Shown here: positions 48,486 through 58,889 of the stretch, piece by piece | Layout of the letters: the number at the start of each line of letters is the position of its first letter | How positions within the stretch are numbered: the first letter of the stretch is position 1 | Source: Dipteronia dyeriana | Taxonomy: Eukaryota; Streptophyta; Magnoliopsida; Sapindales; Sapindaceae | Reading direction: 5' to 3' | Length of the DNA: 64,000 nucleotides | NCBI GenBank assembly: GCA_032871835.1 | Contig: CM065301.1 | Location: forward strand, 17,935,291 to 17,999,290 | Notes under the pieces: generated by a model | Seen by the model: the letters and a program-made list of their open reading frames with translations, nothing else | The model's database searches: none | What the model was told of the DNA's origin: nothing | Position numbers and translations under genes: made by a program

Positions 48486-50345
48486 ATGATTTCCTTGAAT
48501 ATGCACTCAAATCAACAAGTTGATGGATTTTCAAGAAAGCCGAAGCGTCCAAAAGTCTATGCAATTCGTACATTTCCAGAAGGATGTGTAGCGCATGAGT
48601 GTATAATGGATTTAAAAGAAAATTTTACAGAGAATTCGGAAATAATCGTCGTTAATAGTCATCATCTTAATGAAACGCACTCATCGATCAATGGAGTTTC
48701 AAGAAAGCCTAAGCGTCCAAAAGTCTATGCAATCCGTACATTTCCAGAAGGATGTGGAGCGCATGAGTGTACAATGGATTTAAAAGAAATTTTTACAGAG
48801 AATTCGGCAATAATGGTCGTTAATAGTCATCATCTTAATGAAAAGCACTTATCGATCAATGGAGTTTCAAGAAAGCCTAAGCGTCCAAGATTCAGTGCAG
48901 TACATACATTTCTAGAAGGATGTGGAGAGCAAGAGTGTAGAATGGATTTAAAAGAAAATATTACAGAGAATTCTACAGTAATGGTGGTTAATTGTCATCA
49001 TCTTGAAGAAAAGCACTCATCAATCGGTGGAGTTTCAAGAAAGCCAAAGCATCCGAAAGTCCATGCAATTCGTACATTTCCAGAAGGATGTGGAGAGCAG
49101 AAGTGTAGAAAGGATTTAAAAGAAAATATTACGGAGAATTCTGTAGTAATCTTCAATAATAGTCATCATCTTGAAGAAAAGTATTCATCGATTGATGGAG
49201 TTTCAAGAAAGCCAAAGTGTCTGAAAGTCGATGCAATTCATACATTTCCAAAAGGATGTGGAGAGCAGGAGATTAAAATTGATTTAAAAGAAAATATTAC
49301 GGAGAATTCTGCAGTAATGGTCGTTGATAGTCATCATAGTGAAGAAAAGCATTCATCGATTGATGGAGTTTCAAGAAAGCGAAAGCTTCTGAAAGTCGCT
49401 GCAAGTTGTACATTTCCAGAAGGGTGTGCAGAGCAGGAGAGTAGAATGGATTCAAAAGAAAATATTATGGAGAATTCTGCAGTAATGGTCGTTAATAGTC
49501 GTCATCTTGTTGATACAATCAACGTTAGGACAAGCCCTCCAAACATTATTAGCACTACGACAGCTAGAAAAAGGCCTCCTAATCCTCCTTCAAGAATCTT
49601 GAAAGAGTTGCCTTCTATGGCTAACAATAAACCATTACAAGTTACTAATGATTTCAGTCGGCATCAGGTGAAGTATGCTTTGCATCTCTATCAGGAGATG
49701 CTTTCGAAGCTTTTGCAAGAAAATGTACAAGACTGTCAAGTAGCGGTATATAATGGTTCAAGATCCAGAGTTGATATGATGGCTGCAAAGTTTCTAAAAA
49801 AGAAACTAAAGTGGATCAACACAAACCAGCGTTTAGGAGATATTCCTGGGGTACAAGTTTGCGATGTGTTCGAATGGATGGCTGAGTTAAATGTCATTGG
49901 TCTTCATCATCAGTATTATAATGGTATTGATTATATGAAAAACGATGGCAAGACGTTGGCAACAAGCATTGTTGCTTCGGGTCGTTATGCCAATATTGTT
50001 GAATCTTCTGATGTCTTGATCTATTCGGGACATGGCGGAAATCCTGGTGTGATAACGAATCAACCGCGAGATCAAAAACTCGAACGAGGAAATCTTGCAT
50101 TGAAGAATAGTATGGACGCTAAAACTCCTGTAAGGGTCATACGTGGCTTTAAGTTTTCAGAGTCATCTAATAAGTTAACAAGTACAAGTTGTAAGAAGAC
50201 TAGGTATGTTTATGATGGCCTGTACTTGGTGCATGATTACTGGCAAGAAAAAGGGCGGTTTGATAAACTAGTTTTTATGTTTTATCTGAAGAGAATTTCG
50301 GGGCAACCAAAACTTGACTGGCCAAAACAACTCGTGCATTTATGA
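48486..50345 (+). CDS. SUVH5/6-like protein with six 56-residue repeats and an SRA/YDG domain, no SET domain
   Basis: One exon, 619 residues from the preferred ATG at 48486 (earlier in-frame ATG at 48396; another at 48501). Residues about 16-351 are six tandem units of exactly 168 bp, each holding a form of SRKPKRPKVYAIRTFPEGCG, then DLKEN.TENS and HH. This resembles the V.A(V/I)R.FP.GCG motif that is usually single near the N-terminus of SUVH5/6. From about 449 is an SRA domain: GDIPGV, GLHHQYYNGIDY, DQKLERGNLALKNS, PVRVIRG, YDGLY and ISGQP. SRA domains bind methylated cytosine. The SGGY motif reads SGRY and its following acidic pair is lost. In SUVH proteins pre-SET and SET follow and methylate H3K9, but here a stop comes 8 codons after the GQPKL motif. 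It may be a truncated paralogue or a DNA-binding-only protein. Confidence 0.85.
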   Translation: MISLNMHSNQQVDGFSRKPKRPKVYAIRTFPEGCVAHECIMDLKENFTENSEIIVVNSHHLNETHSSINGVSRKPKRPKVYAIRTFPEGCGAHECTMDLKEIFTENSAIMVVNSHHLNEKHLSINGVSRKPKRPRFSAVHTFLEGCGEQECRMDLKENITENSTVMVVNCHHLEEKHSSIGGVSRKPKHPKVHAIRTFPEGCGEQKCRKDLKENITENSVVIFNNSHHLEEKYSSIDGVSRKPKCLKVDAIHTFPKGCGEQEIKIDLKENITENSAVMVVDSHHSEEKHSSIDGVSRKRKLLKVAASCTFPEGCAEQESRMDSKENIMENSAVMVVNSRHLVDTINVRTSPPNIISTTTARKRPPNPPSRILKELPSMANNKPLQVTNDFSRHQVKYALHLYQEMLSKLLQENVQDCQVAVYNGSRSRVDMMAAKFLKKKLKWINTNQRLGDIPGVQVCDVFEWMAELNVIGLHHQYYNGIDYMKNDGKTLATSIVASGRYANIVESSDVLIYSGHGGNPGVITNQPRDQKLERGNLALKNSMDAKTPVRVIRGFKFSESSNKLTSTSCKKTRYVYDGLYLVHDYWQEKGRFDKLVFMFYLKRISGQPKLDWPKQLVHL

Positions 50346-50459
50346 AGAAAACATCATGTTCAAAGGATAATTTCATGATACTTTATGGGGATTTGATTGT
50401 TTTTGAATCGACTTTATGCAACTGATTCATTGAACGTCTATATATGGAACTTAATGGAT

Positions 50460-52034
50460 GAGTGGTGCTATTCACGTAACCATCAATAATGAACTATTTA
50501 TGTTCCACATTTTAATAATATTTAGTATTTTTTTTTCTTGACATGCAATTTTTATTATTAAAATCTTGTACAAACTAAAACTAATAAAAACTCATTTTCC
50601 TTATTTCAAAAGCTTTAATGATATAGATTATTTCAAATCATTGAATGTTTACTATTTATTGATTTATTACTATTTTCGTTTATATTTTCTTTTAGATCTC
50701 GATATCATGATTACAATATTTAATTAGTATTTATTGATTTTATTGTTTCACATGTTTGTTTTATTTTTTTCTCAAAATCTAGATCCATGTTTGCTACTTT
50801 TTTTTTCTCGGTTTATATTACTTCAGATCTTCCAAGTAAACTATAATTTGTATCAATTCTTTTACAGTTTTTATTCTGGATCTTCCAAAGTTAGTTTAAT
50901 GTTATTTATTAAAAAAATTAACAAAATCGTACCCAGAAAACCTAATATCTGACAAATCGAAATCACACAAAAACTCTAACTCAATCGTTAAAAAATTAAA
51001 CAATCAGACGATTAATATCACATTCACAATCTACCGCCAACAATCCAACTGATTACAAAAAAAAATCGCATCTAATAAATATGGTTTTACCAAGAAATAA
51101 GAAGAAAAAACAAGTCTTGCGAATGAATATGAGAAAACTATATATAAAAATTAGATATAAAGTTAGGGGTGTGCAAAAAACAGCAAAAAACCGTAAAACC
51201 GAACCAAACTGACCAACCCAACCCAACCCATAAAGTTTGGGTTAGTTCGATTACAAATATAAAAAATGGGTGGGTTGGTTTGTCTTTTGGACAAACCGAT
51301 TAAAGGTGGTTCGATTTGGGTTGAGTGAAATAATTCACCAACCCAAACCAAACCACATATTTTAGAAAGTAAAACTAAAATATAAAATCCATATACGTTT
51401 TCTATTCAATCCATGTTTTATAACTTTTACTGATTACTTTAAGTTTTTATAGTTTATTTATTTGCTTGATACAATTTTTCTGATTGATTGATGTATTAGG
51501 GTTTTAAAAGCATAGATACTGTCAAACATGTCATTAATTGGTAATTACTCATTTGACTTTTATGTACTTCCTTTTTTTTTATATATATATAATTAATTAA
51601 TTAATTAATATTTCATGTTATGATTATTTTTTTAATATTTTTATAATATAATACCAAAAAATAAAAGATTTTTGAGTTCAAATCTAAACCGATAAACCAA
51701 TCCAAACCAATCCGACCTTTTTTGGTTTGGTTTGAATTGGTTTGAAAAATCAAATCGGTTTGTGTTGAGTTGAAAAATAGTCAAACCGATCCATATTGAT
51801 TTGGTTTGACATTGAGTTTCAACCTAAACCAAACCGAAAATACATACCCCTAGATGAAGTGTACTTAAAAAAAAAAAGATATGAGGTATATTAAGTTTGA
51901 AAAATAAGTAAAAGGGTAGTCAAGGAAATAAATCAATAAAATTTAATAAAACCATATAATTTTTTATAATTAAATCAGAAATTTTAAAAGTGGGGTTTAA
52001 ATAGTTCAGTGGGGGGTGTGTCAATAGCACACTC
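50460..52034 (-). mobile_element. Element 'A', left copy: unassigned TIR transposon, interrupted by a hAT-like MITE
   Basis: Starts GAGTGGTGCTATT and ends TCAATAGCACACTC. The sub-terminal GAACTATTTATG and ATAGTTCAG segments are also inverted. Outside the MITE at 51164-51852 it matches the reverse complement of 61656-62611 over nearly its whole length (for example TACAAACTAAAACTAATAAA and TTTCAAATCATTGAATGTTT). No coding capacity. Flanking bases show no clear duplication, so the superfamily is unassigned. Confidence 0.7.
51164..51852. mobile_element. hAT-like MITE, TAGGGGTG family, inside element A
   Basis: Starts TAGGGGTGTGC and ends CATACCCCTA. The interior is rich in AACCGAACC, CCAACCCAACC and GGTTTGGTTTG words. 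The eight flanking bases TATAAAGT and GATGAAGT match at 6 of 8. Removing it restores collinearity with the other copy of element A, which supports the boundaries independently. Confidence 0.8.
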
Positions 52035-52249
52035 GGTTTAGAATCTGTGGGCTTCATCTCTAACACTGTTGTATATTTGCTGATAGAATTTGTGGGGTAT
52101 GTGACATGCTGTATTGGTTTAATACGTATCCAAATGGGTGAAGAGTATGTTAACATCTATCGAGATTAAACATTGTATATACGATTTAGATATCAACTCT
52201 CACCATACTAGATAGAAAATGTTATAAAACATATTAGTAAAATGTGTAT

Positions 52250-52320
52250 AATATACCGTCTACCGAGACTCGAACCTCAGAAGATGTGCAAACCATCTAT
52301 GCTAATGGGAGGTGCATGTT
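52250..52320 (-). repeat. tRNA-derived (SINE-like) fragment with A- and B-box-like motifs
   Basis: On the minus strand, TTAGCATAGATGG (complement of 52293-52305) resembles a Pol III A box and GGTTCGAGTCTCGG (complement of 52263-52276) matches a B box. They are only about 16 bases apart, closer than normal, so this is at most a damaged SINE or tRNA-like remnant. No cloverleaf can be folded. Confidence 0.35.
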
Positions 52321-53000
52321 TTGGCTTAATGTTAGTTCACACAAAGGGGTTGATTCGTCGTCTTCTTGGTCCCATAATAGAGACCATTTTTGGGTATTGC
52401 ACAAATCAAAAATGGATTGATTTGGTTTGTAGGTCTTGTTATTTTTATTGTTATTAGATTATAAAAGAAAAAAAAAATACATGGAGTCTTATACAGAGGC
52501 CATCGAACAGAGAAAGATTGGTAGACCATTTTTTTTTTGTTCTCCGTGAGATGCTTTTTCTTCTTTTTAAAATTTTTGTTTTTTATGCTGTTTTTGTTAT
52601 TTTAATTTTTGACTTTTCGGTTATAAAATGTGGAATTTTAATTTATCTGGGATGTTTCTTTATTAAAAAAAAAAAAAACTAGTTTGGGATGTAAATGTTG
52701 TTAATGGTTTAAGATAATTATGTTCAAATTCTAAGCCCCATGTTGCACAATGAGAGCATGGTAAATGACATTTAATCAGTCTGGCACAGTAAAAATCTAT
52801 TTCCAAAGGTTTATATCAACAAAAAAAATATGTTTAAATAGATTTATTTTGGATATTTATAATAAAATATGTTTAAATTGATTTGAGTTGCAAGATTTCT
52901 GGTCCGAAATTTTCCAAACATAAATATGGGTTTAAAATTCAGATCAAAATATGATTCAATATCCGGGTCAAAGAGGGTATGGTTTTTACTCGGACCCGCT
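52321..53000. other. Intergenic DNA, nothing recognised
   Basis: AT-rich sequence with poly-T and poly-A tracts. Short overlapping frames on both strands are not considered genes. Confidence 0.45.
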
Positions 53001-53063
53001 ATTTGCTTAAGGGCTCGAAAAATTATTAGCGCTATTTTTGGGGGGGGGGTGGGGGGTGGGGGG

Positions 53064-53200
53064 TTGTGCAAATATCATCACTTTACTGATGTATGTTTAT
53101 CACTTTACTGATGTATGTTTAAAAGACACAATTTAACGTGATCGGTTGTGTAAATATCATCACTTTACTGATGTATGTTTAAAAAACACAATTTAACGTG
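53064..53200 (+). repeat. Tandem repeats in the left terminal region of the MULE
   Basis: A unit containing TCATCACTTTACTGATG, TATGTTTAAA and CACAATTTAACGTGATC occurs twice (about 53064-53144 and 53145-53204), the first copy with an extra internal repeat of TATCACTTTACTGATGTATG. Directly left is a run of G broken by T (53040-53062). Confidence 0.8.
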
Positions 53201-53346
53201 ATCAGACGAAAATATCCCAAAATATTAAAACAGAGAGAAATTTTTCGGTTTCTAAGTCAGAAAAACAAGAGTGAAACCGACGGGAAGCTAATCAACGGCG
53301 AAATGACCGGAACGAGAGTACACGAGATCAGCTGCGATTGACAATG

Positions 53347-54275
53347 GTAAGATCATTTTTTTTCCTCGTTTTTATTGTTGATAACTTGCATTGCATGTTA
53401 GAATTGAGTTTTGTTGATTGAAATTGTAGATTAGGGTTAAAATAGAGATCTGAGAATGGTTGTGGTTTAGGTTAGGGTTTGAAATTTGGTTGAATATCTG
53501 TTGAGGAAGATGAAATTTTGAGTTACCGAGACTTTTTACAGAAGAATCGAGCTTATTTATAGTTGAGTCGAGCTTTTTTTTTCTTCGTGAAAATTAGGTT
53601 TTGGTAAGTCGAGTTTTTTTTTTGTAAGGGTTCGAGCTTTTCTTTTTTAAAAAGGAATCGTGTTTTTTTTTTCAATAGGCTCGAACTTTTTTTTGACATT
53701 GGATCGGGCTTTTTCATCATGAGATCGAGTTTTTTTTTAAATAAGATCGATAGTTTTTTTTTCTTCGTGAAAATTAGGTTTTGGTAAGTCGAGCTTGTTT
53801 TAGAAGGGTTTGATCTTGTTTTGAATGAGATCGAACCTTTTGAAAGGGATCGAGTTTTTTTGAAAGGGATCGAGCTTTTTTTACATTGAATCGAGCTTTT
53901 TCATCATGGGATCGAGATTTTTTTTAAATATGATTGAGTTTTTTTTACATAGGATCGAGCTTTTTTGTTATGGGATAGCATATTTTTTTTATAGGATCGA
54001 GCTTTTTTTTAAAGGGTCGAGCTTTTTTGTGTTGGGATAGAGCTTATTTTTCATAGGACCGAGCTTTTTTTTAATTGGACCGAGCTTTTTTTTTTGTTTT
54101 AGGATCGAGCATTTTTGTCATAGGATCGAATTTTTTTTAAAGGGTCGAGCTTATTTATCCTTGGATCGAGCATATTTTTTTTAGGACCAAACTGTTTTTA
54201 CAATAGATCGAGACTTATAATTTTGGTTTCGAGATTTTTTCTATTTAATGATGTTGTATTTCTATTACATTGCAG
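53347..54275 (+). repeat. First intron of the Ulp1-like gene, filled with a GATCGAGC-T(n) array
   Basis: From about 53520 to 54235, more than 20 irregular units consist of (G)ATCGAGC or a variant followed by 6-10 T, spaced mostly 15-35 bases apart. TTCTTCGTGAAAATTAGG with its flanks appears twice, 180 bp apart (about 53582 and 53762). Splice borders are ATG|GTAAG and ATTGCAG|ATG. Confidence 0.8.
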
Positions 54276-56105
54276 ATGAGAAATAGGTTAAGGGATTTAC
54301 TTAAAACTCCACAAGGAGACTGGTACGAGGGTAAATTAACTCGACACGGCCATTTTGATGCCCTTACCCATATATATGATGCGCTGAACCGGTTCCCTGC
54401 AGAATTTACAGATGAAGATCGGAGTCGGTTCATGGCGTCATGTTTCGGGCATTTCCTGACGATACATTATAAGATGAAGTTTTCGGGTGGTGTTATCCAT
54501 CGGTTGCTTTTGAGGGAGGTGTATCATAACGGCCCAACAAATGAGATGCAATTAATGTTAAGGAACCAGTCGGTGAGGTTTTCGAAGGTGGAATTTTACC
54601 TGATCACTGGATTACGGTTTGGAGTTGTACCGGACATGACCAAGTATGCAGAAGTGGAGAATGTCATACATTAGCGGTACTTTCATGGAGCCGATGAGGT
54701 CTCGTTAGAGGAGATAATGGGTGTTGTCACCGTCGTAGAGTTTGGAGAGGCATACAATGCTGTGAAGCTCTGCCTAATATATATGCTGAACTGGATAATG
54801 ATGTGGGTGGACGAGAGATTCAAGATTCCAGTTTGGCAGTTTCGGCTGGTTGAGGATCTCGATGCGTCAGACGCTTTCCCGTGGGGTGCCCACTTGTACA
54901 GGCATTCCATTTACTTATTCAAGCATTCACCTGACGGGCGACGAGACGGGTTCAAGCGACGCCAGCAAGAAAAGGGCACTCACGTACATACGGTGGATGC
55001 CCACAACATATACGGTCTATCTCACACCTTATTATCAAGAACTTCGAATTACAAGTTGTACTTTATTATTGTTGTCATAAATGTTATGGATACTTATCAT
55101 ACTTATCTTTGACGTAGATATTTGCTTTCGAGGTGATCCCTGATTTGGGCCAAGAGTTCGGCACCCGGAGGCTTACGAATCTGTCTCCCCCTATTTTAAA
55201 GTGGGAGTTGACTAAACAACTGAGAGGGAAGAAGCTGACCAAGATTTTCAAAGCCAGAGTATGTATTTAATTTGTTAATATTTATATTAGTAAGTAATGT
55301 ACAATTACATTGTTCTAACCAATATTACAGATGTTTGCAAGGAAGGAACTGGTGCCCACACCAGCTGAGAGACAAGCACCGTACTATGTGGAGCTAAACG
55401 AGGGGGGGATCCTGTATGTAGAGGAGGACAGGCTTCATATTCCGCCTCCGGTCCCTGATCAGACTACCTGTGGCGGGAAAAGTGGGACAGATGGTGGGGG
55501 TTTGATAGACAGGACCAATGACAATGATGGATCTGAGCCCAATGTTGGGGGTTTAAGGCCCAGTAACAGTGAGGGATATCAGACAGACCCTCAAAGAGAA
55601 AGACATAGGCATAGGCGGGTTCGGTTTACCACCCCCAGACATGGTACATCTACAGGGGATTCCCGTAGGGGAGTTGGACGTGATGAAGAGGTAAGTTGAA
55701 AAGAAAGTTTTGTTTTTTTATTAACACGTGATGTTGATAGTTTTGTACTAACAATGTAGACATGATTTCAGGCCCCATGAGCAGATCAGTTGAACGATGT
55801 GTGTGAAGCCCTCTGGAAGAGTGAGGAGGATTGAGAGCATCAGCACTTGGAGTTGGAGTATATGATCTAAAAGAGTGACGAAGATCGTTAGCAACAACAC
55901 CGAGTGTTACTGGATATGATCCGGGGGCTTCAGGGGTCGACCATGCATACACACAAGGATGACCCCCCACCTCCTGATCCAGACTTTAGTCCCGGAGACA
56001 GGATTGGTGGGTATACGATGGGGATAGACATGACATGTGGATGTAGCAAGGTTCCGCCTACCGGGGGGGGGGGGGCAGGTCTGGAGAGTCAATCTCAGTC
56101 GCGTA

Positions 56106-56923
56106 TAGGGGTGGGGACTAAGTTCGGAACCGAACCGAACTTAACCAAAAAAAGGGTATTGGGTTCGGTTCATCGAACGAATTCGGTTTAAAAAATGAAA
56201 AACGGAAAAAAACTCGGTTCAAACCAGTTTGGATTCTAAAAAACCGGTTTGAACCGATTAAACCCCCTATATAACTAAAAGAAAAAAACCCTAACACATT
56301 AACACACTTATTCTCTTTCATCTTTTCTTCTTCTTCTAGTTCCTACCATCGATTTCTTTACTTCTTTGAGTTCTCTCATCTCTTCCTTAACTCCTCCGCT
56401 GCTCGTACCCGATCTGCTCATTTTCACTATTCAACATCTCCGCTGCTTATCTCCGTTGTTCCTCAAAAAAGGTTTGTCAGTTGTCACTTTATCTTCTTAT
56501 TTTTCTAATTTTAATCTTCTATTTCCTAATTTTATTCTTCTAATCTTATTAATATGTTTTTTTAGTATTATTATTAGTTAGGTCTGATTTGGGTTTTGTT
56601 TTTTTGACTTGGACTATTAAAATTATAAAATTATGCAACTTTAGTTCAAAATTAGAATTCTACAACCCATCAAATTTAGTAACATATTAAAAAAGACTCA
56701 TTAAGCCCATCAAACCAAAAAGCCCATTAGGCTTAAAACCGAACCGAATCGAACTGATTAAAACCAGTTCAATTCAATTCGGTTACCATTTTTTATTTGG
56801 TTTAAACCGGTTCAATTTTAGACGAACCGAAATATTTTCGGTTCGGTTCGATTCGGTTCGGTTTTAGACAAAACCAAACCGAACCGAACCGAACCGAACC
56901 GAACCGAACCGTGCCCACCCCTA
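56106..56923. mobile_element. hAT-like MITE, TAGGGGTG family, inserted in the Ulp1-like gene
   Basis: Starts TAGGGGTGGGGAC and ends GCCCACCCCTA. The eight flanking bases are GTCGCGTA (56098-56105) and GTTGCGTA (56924-56931), 7 of 8 identical. The interior is quasi-palindromic, with TTCGGTT/AACCGAA words and a run of about seven CCGAA units near the right end (56870-56911). Length is 818 bp. It interrupts the proline/serine-rich linker of the Ulp1-like pseudogene. A leader-like middle (56280-56480, AACCCTA then CTCTTTCATCTTTTCTTC) may be captured sequence. Confidence 0.88.
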
Positions 56924-57298
56924 GTTGCGTACCAGTGATAGTAGGCCTGCTACACATACAACAGTCCTGTCGAACCTCTCAACTTTCGTATTTGGGTCGA
57001 CCCAACCCGAGCTCTACCCACCACCCAGCACATCGATTCAGCCGTAGCGATCCCCTCCCCTACACATCATGTCGACAGGCTCAGCGGTCCCCTCCTCCAC
57101 CCAGCATGTCTACCCAGGCTCAGCGGTCCCCTCCCCCACCTAGCATGTCGACCCAGGGTCAGCGGTTCCCTCCCCTACCCAGCACGTCGACCCAGGCTCA
57201 ACGGTCCCCTCCTCCACCTAGCACGATGACCGAGCTCCAGAGCTCCTCGGTGGCTGGAGTAGTGCCCAGGAAACGTATACTTAAACACGAATGATAGT
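56924..57298 (+). other. Pro/Ser-rich repeat-coding stretch of the Ulp1-like pseudogene
   Basis: About 57040-57230 contains four or five copies of a 48-bp unit encoding PPPSMSTQAQRS or a close variant. The copies differ by a few bases. This is a low-complexity linker between the N-terminal DUF1985 region and the protease. Confidence 0.75.
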
Positions 57299-58889
57299 TG
57301 ATGAGCCCTTACACAGATCCATACCGGCTGAAGAGGTTGAGGATACGGCCCCAGTCCACGAAACACATATTTGACCCCCACGGACTTATAGACGCCAACC
57401 AGCTTGCGACATACAAAGCCTTTAAGAAGAACATCAACGGGGAACTGTGAGTACAACTTCATCTATGAATTTGGCAGCGTTTTAATGCTTATTCAAATTT
57501 TGATAAAGCTAATCCAACCATTAAATAGACGTGGTGTGGACATGCTGACACTAGTGGATGCCAAATGGTTCATGCGTATGCAGACCAACTTTATGGACTT
57601 GGAGGACACGGTACGTACTTACGTGATTTTTAAATTAACATTTGTTTAAATAATGTTGTATTGTTAACAATTCATTACTTTTATTATCTGTCAGCATATG
57701 GACGCATACCTCCATATTCTTCGGAAGCGTCAACGAGGATTCTCTACTGTGTACAGCCAAAGGATCAACGTATTGGATACACAATTCTATGTAAGTAGTT
57801 ATAAATTTTTGGTATCACATCTTGTTTTTTGGTTTTTTATTATTGATACGAATTTTTCAATGATTGCATATACAACCACTTATGTTGTTACATTGGGAGA
57901 GAATGATGCCTCGTGATTCTCACGGGGCTGTGACCACAATGAGGTGGAATGTGTTACAGTCCTGATGGTTGGAAGAGGACCTTCAGAAGGTCCGTGGAGC
58001 TACCACGAGTGGAAACCGCCCATGGCACGATGTTGACTTGGTAAGTGTTAGACGGTGGAAATGATTTAAAATATAAATTGTTCCTATATCCTTACCTAAC
58101 ACCTTCTACATACTGTACAGGTCCTGATACCGTGCAACGTTGGGGGCCAATATTGGTTGGTGGTGACCGTCGACCATTTTCTCGGGAAGCTGGACATATT
58201 TGACCCCTGGAGACAGGATGTTCCTGTTCATATCAGGAAGCAACAAATCCGACCATTACAGTGGTTTTTGCTTCAATGTTGAATGACACGGGGTTCCGCA
58301 CTGCACAACGAGGTGGTTATCGGGCGTTCTCTAGGGAAAATAAACCCTTCTCTGTCAGTGTGGTCTCCACTTCTACAGTCCCCCAACAAAAAAAATAGTA
58401 ATACATTCTATTTCATTCACGTGCTTAGATATTATTTAAAACGATTTATAACGCGTTTTAATTTGTCCAATTGCAGAGGTAACTGTGGTCCTAATACGTT
58501 GAGACTTATCGAGTACTTAATGGCGGGTCGATGCTCTTTTGATTGGTCGGAGGATGACATGGGGATCATTCGGGAGAAAATGATTGTGGAGATTTTTTGT
58601 AACTCCAGGCCCGCCTAGTGATTGGTTGTATATTTATTGTTGTATATTTTTTATATTTCCTACCATTTTTTATGTACAAAGACATTGTAATTCCTTAATA
58701 TTATTTCAATTTCTTTTAATGTTTTTGTTTCCAGTGTCTGTCATCACATGTACGAAACATATAGCAAACCTTTACAATCTGATACAATTTTTTTTAAAAA
58801 AAATAAGTTAACAAACAACTCATACAATTCCAAATTATTACAATCTGATACGATTCCAAATGTTTACAATGTGATTAAAACTTTACCAT

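Larger units (their letters stand above)
53280..58618 (+). pseudogene. DUF1985 plus Ulp1 (C48) cysteine protease-like gene of the MULE, broken
   Basis: Exon 1 ends at 53346 (ACAATG|GTAAG) and exon 2 begins at 54276. Exon 2 encodes DUF1985 (FSGGVIHRLLLREVYHNGP, VRFSKVEFYLITGLRFG), with a TAG at 54672, then FPWGAHLY. Later exons begin at about 55117 (EVIPDLGQEFG), 55331 and 55771, the last with several stops. After a hAT-like insertion, the C-terminal half encodes ANQLATYKAFK (57390s), VDAKWFMRMQTNF, HMDAYLHILRKRQ (57695), NVGGQYWLVVTVDHF, FDPWR (58140-58215) and RGNCGPNTLRLIEYL (58480). In the C48 family the triad is His-Asp-Cys, cleaving SUMO precursors. Asp and Cys are visible but the His of the HW motif is Tyr. 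The frame also breaks repeatedly. Confidence 0.8.

Noticed and set aside
52250..52320. Intact tRNA gene
   Set aside because: A and B box motifs are too close together and no acceptor stem or anticodon arm can be formed.
55331..55699. Independent small gene
   Set aside because: It is an internal exon of the Ulp1-like pseudogene, bounded by ATTACAG and GAG|GTAAG.
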